Positions 53,094 through 56,138 of a stretch of 56,138 nucleotides of DNA are shown piece by piece; the stretch's first letter is position 1, and each line of letters opens with the position of its first letter. This stretch comes from Oligoflexia bacterium (lineage in GTDB: Bacteria; Bdellovibrionota; UBA1018): assembly GCA_023701205.1 (NCBI GenBank), contig JAMPXJ010000031.1, positions 1-56,138 of the forward strand, in the 5' to 3' direction. The notes beneath the pieces are model-generated. The model had not been told where the DNA came from and searched no databases. It was given only the letters and a program-made list of their open reading frames with translations. The translations under genes were made by a program, and so were the position numbers.

Positions 53094-53626
53094 GACTTGT
53101 TCCTGATATCGATGATCACGCGGACCGGGTTGGAAAGCTCGAAAACCTCGACGGGCCGCTCGTCCTTCAAATCCACGGAAAAGGTCCAGAGGTCCTCCTC
53201 GACCGCCGGCAAGAGCAGCACACCGGTGAGCACCGGGCTTTTGCGCATCAGCATGGACACCTTGCGGGCATCGAAGCCCAGACGGGGCTTGCCGTGGATC
53301 GACATGACCAGGCGTTTTTCGTCGGGCGTGACCGCGACCTGGTAATAGGGCGCCCGATCGATCGCCACAGGCTCGCCGTTGCGGTTGCCCTCGAGATCGA
53401 TCACGATACGCTCGAAGCCGCCCGGATTCGACGCGCGCCGGATATCCCGGACGATGAACTCGTTGACTGCGCTGTCGCCCCCGGTGATGAGTCCGTCACG
53501 GATATACGCCTGGGACTTTTTGTTGTCGGCGAGATGGACCGCCTCCGGCCGCAGCTCGGCGGCCGCGTTCGCGGCAGCTCCCGGTAAAAGCACGCACCCC
53601 CAGGCCAGAATCATGAATCGCATCAT
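53090..53626 (-). CDS. Periplasmic AMIN-like domain protein
   Basis: 178 residues; ATG codons at 53644, 53626 and 53623 are possible and 53626 gives a compact signal peptide (MMRFMILAWGCVLLPGAAAN). The rest is beta-rich: FERIVIDLEGN, APYYQVAVTPDEKRLVMSIH and PVEVFELSNPVRVIIDIRNK resemble AMIN domains, which bind peptidoglycan and occur in amidases and secretins; the closing VRVIIDIR is characteristic. It lacks a catalytic domain. Translationally coupled to the downstream lipoprotein by a 4-nt overlap, so a cell-wall targeting role together with it is plausible. Confidence 0.65.
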   Translation of the reverse strand: MMRFMILAWGCVLLPGAAANAAAELRPEAVHLADNKKSQAYIRDGLITGGDSAVNEFIVRDIRRASNPGGFERIVIDLEGNRNGEPVAIDRAPYYQVAVTPDEKRLVMSIHGKPRLGFDARKVSMLMRKSPVLTGVLLLPAVEEDLWTFSVDLKDERPVEVFELSNPVRVIIDIRNKS

Positions 53627-53656
53627 AGCCCCATTCTCGCACATCCCGGCGAGCGC

Positions 53657-55432
53657 TCAAGTGACTTCGCGGGGACGGCGCAGTAACTGGGCGAAAATCC
53701 CCATGGCCGCATAGGGCAGGAACCAGCCCGCGATTGCGCCGGCGCCCGGACCTGCGCCCCCGCTCCCCCGCGACTCGGCGGTACCGCAAAAACCCACGCC
53801 ATCGCCGTCCTGCAGCTTGCGCCGGTAAGGATCTCTCGACGGGCTCGAGTAAGGGACGCGAACCTCTTCCAGCCGGCACCGCGCGTTCACGGGATGCTCA
53901 AGAGCCAGGGCGGGTGGCGCCTCGTTCGCGGAGGCGGTAACCACGAGGAAGGGCACGGTGTCCAGCGAAACGGGGCCGCCCGGGTAAAGCGAGACATCGA
54001 CCGGAGCCGAGCCCACGACGAGCACGTAGTCGCCAGGCGGCAGGCTTTCGGCGAGGATCGCCGCGTCGAAATTCACGAAGCCCGACTCTCCTTCGTAAAC
54101 GCTCTCCTGAACCGGGACGTCCACGACAGTGCCGTCGGAGTCGAGAAGGGAGACCACGGGCCGGACAGGCGAATACAGGCTGTAGCTCAGGACGTGCAGC
54201 TCCAGCCGTCCCGCGACGCCCTGCAGCCGGTAGTAGTTCGCGCCGTCGTAGTTGAAGCGGTCCGCGATCCCGAACCCGCGTTTTCCGGCGAAACCGTTGA
54301 ACACCGAAGGAGCGGAGCCGAAACGCGCGCTCCCCTGGCTGCCCGGGACGGCCGCTCCGCCGCTCCCGTTGCAATGGACCGTCACCGTGGGCGCGCTCGC
54401 CGCGCTGCCGGGACTCACGGCCAAGGGACGCAGGGTGAGCCCGTCGCTCTCCGCGAGCGCGGTTCGCCCGAAGGGTTTTCCCGAGCATTGATCGAGCCTC
54501 ATTCCGGAGTAATAGGGCGGAAGCGTCTGGCCGCCCGGATAGAACGGCTCGACAAGGAGATAATAATCCCCCGCTTCGAGCGCCGAGATGCGATAAGCCC
54601 CGCTGCGATCCGTGAGCGCGGTGGCCATGACCGTGCCGCGCCGGCGCGAGATCGCGACCACATGCGCTCCGAACACGGGCGTGCCGCGCTCCGTAACCAC
54701 GCGCCCGGCGAGCGCGCCGCGGGCCTCCGCGCTCGTCGCCGGATACAGCGCCTGAATCGCCGTCTGATCGTCGCAGCCCAGGTGGGCCTGCTCGGGCGAC
54801 TCCATCGAGAGCATCGTGGACTGCATGCCAGCGCTGTGCGAAAGCCCGAGCGCGTGACCCAGCTCATGGGTGATCACGCTTTCGACGAAGACATTGCTTT
54901 TGCCCCCCGTGAAGCTCGCGCCGCCGGAACCATAGCCCGAGGTATCGCGCTCGTGCGTGGTAAAGCGGAAGTTTCGGTCATTGAGCACGATATCCGTCTC
55001 GAGGATCTCGCCGGTCTCCGTATCGTACCAGACCTGGGTCAGGCCCAGGACGCCCGGCGAGAGGCTGCCGTCGGTTCTCGAATTGGAGGCGAAGTAGATC
55101 GTCGAGAGCCCGTCATAACTGCTTCCGGGAAAATAGATATCCGGATCGGTCCCTTGCCAGTATTCAAATTGCATGCTGCCGCGCGAAGCCGTCTTCCATC
55201 GCCGAAGGCTGTTCACCACGGAGTCGAATACCGCGTCCTCGGAGAGCCCGCTCTGGTTCCGCGCGTTTCCCGCCAGCCAGAGCGTGGCCTGGTCCTTCCA
55301 ACGAACGGAGCGGCCTTCGGAGGTGACCGTCGGCGTATAAGCTTGAGCTGGCGTGATGGCAGTCAGGAAAAAAGAGACGACAAAAGCTGCCGCAACCCAA
55401 CGTCCTTTCCGTGGACTCGTGTCGGGACACAT
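53657..55432 (-). CDS. Secreted matrixin-type metalloprotease with CTERM-like tail
   Basis: 591 residues. Signal peptide (AAAFVVSFFLTAITPAQA). M10A-like catalytic domain: VRWKDQATLWLAG, then HELGHALGLSH at 189-199 (HExxHxxGxxH zinc site) and a Met-turn (STMLSM, 205-210). A carboxypeptidase-regulatory-like domain follows (about 236-300: GRVVTERGTPVFGAHVVAIS, DRSGAYRISALEAGDYYLLV), then a beta-rich PPC-type domain. The C-terminus has a Gly-rich stretch, a hydrophobic helix (IAGWFLPYAAMGIFAQLL) and a basic tail, like GlyGly-CTERM or MYXO-CTERM sorting signals. It probably acts extracellularly. It is the next gene after the partial 55482 gene, 49 nt away, on the same strand. Confidence 0.88.
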   Translation of the reverse strand: MCPDTSPRKGRWVAAAFVVSFFLTAITPAQAYTPTVTSEGRSVRWKDQATLWLAGNARNQSGLSEDAVFDSVVNSLRRWKTASRGSMQFEYWQGTDPDIYFPGSSYDGLSTIYFASNSRTDGSLSPGVLGLTQVWYDTETGEILETDIVLNDRNFRFTTHERDTSGYGSGGASFTGGKSNVFVESVITHELGHALGLSHSAGMQSTMLSMESPEQAHLGCDDQTAIQALYPATSAEARGALAGRVVTERGTPVFGAHVVAISRRRGTVMATALTDRSGAYRISALEAGDYYLLVEPFYPGGQTLPPYYSGMRLDQCSGKPFGRTALAESDGLTLRPLAVSPGSAASAPTVTVHCNGSGGAAVPGSQGSARFGSAPSVFNGFAGKRGFGIADRFNYDGANYYRLQGVAGRLELHVLSYSLYSPVRPVVSLLDSDGTVVDVPVQESVYEGESGFVNFDAAILAESLPPGDYVLVVGSAPVDVSLYPGGPVSLDTVPFLVVTASANEAPPALALEHPVNARCRLEEVRVPYSSPSRDPYRRKLQDGDGVGFCGTAESRGSGGAGPGAGAIAGWFLPYAAMGIFAQLLRRPREVT

Positions 55433-55481
55433 CGGAACTCCTTTAGCCGGACCCGCACATCCTGTGCGAGTGCCGCGACGG

Positions 55482-56138
55482 CTAGCGTCGCCGGCGCCGG
55501 AACAGCCCCCAGGCGATTCCGGCCCCCCCCAACAATGCTAGCGCCGGCCAGGTCAGATGGCCAGCGTCACGGGAATCGGCAGGGATCTCACCGGATTGCG
55601 CGATCTCGGTCTCGGGATTTTGCAATTGAGATGCCGTCGGAACCGGCGCATCGGAGCGCGTCGGGGGCCGAGTCGAAGGCGAGATCGCATTTCTTTCAGC
55701 GGCCTTCCCTTCTGGCTCGGCCGCATTCTCCTGCACGAGCTGACGCAAGCCCTGAAGCGTCCATTCAGCCTTGCTTCCTCCCAGAGCCGGGCCTTCGAGG
55801 ATTTCTTTTCCGGAGCCATTCGACCTGACGTTGAGCTTCCCCATCATCAGGCCGCGGATGTCATGGTTTCCTTCGTCGTTTCTCTCACCGAGCATGACCA
55901 CGACTTCCTCGCCTGGCTCGAAATGCGAGGCACCCGACACCTCCATGCCGCGGCCGTCCTTTTCCCCGCCCAGCTCGCGGAAAAGAAGCGCGCCGCCGGC
56001 AACCTTGCCCTTGAGGACCTCCTCCGGCTGCAGCTCGTAATAGGTGTAGATGCGTCGGTTTCCGTCGTCTCCCTTCCCCCACTCGACGTACGAGCTCGCG
56101 ATCCTGCCGCGCACGATCACCGGGGCGTCAGCGACCGT
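55482..56138 (-). CDS. Surface protein with C-terminal TM/Arg tail, 5' end outside window
   Basis: The frame remains open to the window edge (TVADAP precedes a GTG at 56120), so the start is outside. Visible: about 218 residues. The N-terminal domain reads VRGRIASSYVEWGKGDDGNR, then YTYYELQPEEVLKGKVAGGA and HFEPGEEVVVMLGERNDEGN; such a domain is common in exported proteins encoded next to matrixins in myxobacterial and Bdellovibrio-type genomes. A Pro/Ser/Glu-rich spacer leads to a hydrophobic segment (LTWPALALLGGAGIAWGLF) and RRRRR at the very end, a CTERM-like anchor or sorting signal. Function unknown; likely a surface partner of the protease. Confidence 0.68.
   Translation of the reverse strand, partial: TVADAPVIVRGRIASSYVEWGKGDDGNRRIYTYYELQPEEVLKGKVAGGALLFRELGGEKDGRGMEVSGASHFEPGEEVVVMLGERNDEGNHDIRGLMMGKLNVRSNGSGKEILEGPALGGSKAEWTLQGLRQLVQENAAEPEGKAAERNAISPSTRPPTRSDAPVPTASQLQNPETEIAQSGEIPADSRDAGHLTWPALALLGGAGIAWGLFRRRRR

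Overview
The window is high-GC, densely coded bacterial chromosome with no rRNA, tRNA, CRISPR array or insertion sequence that I could find. Three TIGR02147-type HTH regulators, a TIGR04552 protein, a TIGR02757 protein, many Sec-exported proteins and lipoproteins and a prepilin/fibre chimera point to a Gram-negative of the Bdellovibrionota (Oligoflexia) type or a related former deltaproteobacterial lineage. This is inferred from gene content; there is no marker RNA to confirm it.

Layout. 1-749: 3' part of a TIGR02147 regulator. 863-7412 (minus): a secreted zinc peptidase downstream of a polysaccharide cluster (two GT4 glycosyltransferases, a UDP-glucuronate decarboxylase-like enzyme and an O-antigen ligase) whose genes overlap by 4 nt, preceded by a TIGR02757 gene. 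7517-12613 (plus): a small membrane protein, carB and a GT87-like glycosyltransferase. 12617-13420: two small cysteine-rich metal-binding proteins. 13537-16855: an accessory module made of a TIGR02147 regulator, a secreted His-Glu protein overlapping it by ATGA, and a type IV prepilin fused to a phage-tail-fibre-like shaft. 17033-21265: greA, recG, an XRE regulator with a perfect palindrome at its start, and an alpha/beta hydrolase. 21199-25617 (minus): a three-gene operon of a TIGR04552 protein with RelA/SpoT-like motifs, an FAD oxidoreductase and a multi-Fe-S oxidoreductase. 25695-33734: thioesterase, pgpA, recA, a small exported protein and an RRM protein on the minus strand, alaS, and an oligopeptide-binding lipoprotein. 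33771-35733: HD-GYP protein, small exported protein, ssb. 35897-46964 (plus): secreted gluzincin, pal, DUF4398 lipoprotein, CpoB/YbgF-like lipoprotein, metallophosphatase/tetrahaem cytochrome fusion, tsaD, rsmA, FadL-like barrel, DUF502 protein, smpB, acyl-CoA synthetase, rpoZ. 47018-49947: a second accessory module with the same ATGA-coupled TIGR02147/His-Glu pair and two small exported proteins. 49997-56138 (minus): lon, a lipoprotein, an AMIN-like protein, a matrixin-type protease and a partial surface protein.

The housekeeping genes (nucleotide synthesis, translation quality control, recombination, proteolysis) are ordinary. The interesting content is in the accessory modules: a repeated regulator plus secreted His-Glu protein pair, the pilin-fibre chimera, and the RelA-like/flavo-iron-sulfur operon. 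No gene-free stretch exceeds 300 bases. The longest, 26669-26929 upstream of recA, holds a 13-bp palindrome. The next, 28928-29168 between the RRM gene and alaS, holds a strong Shine-Dalgarno for the RRM gene and little else that I can name.
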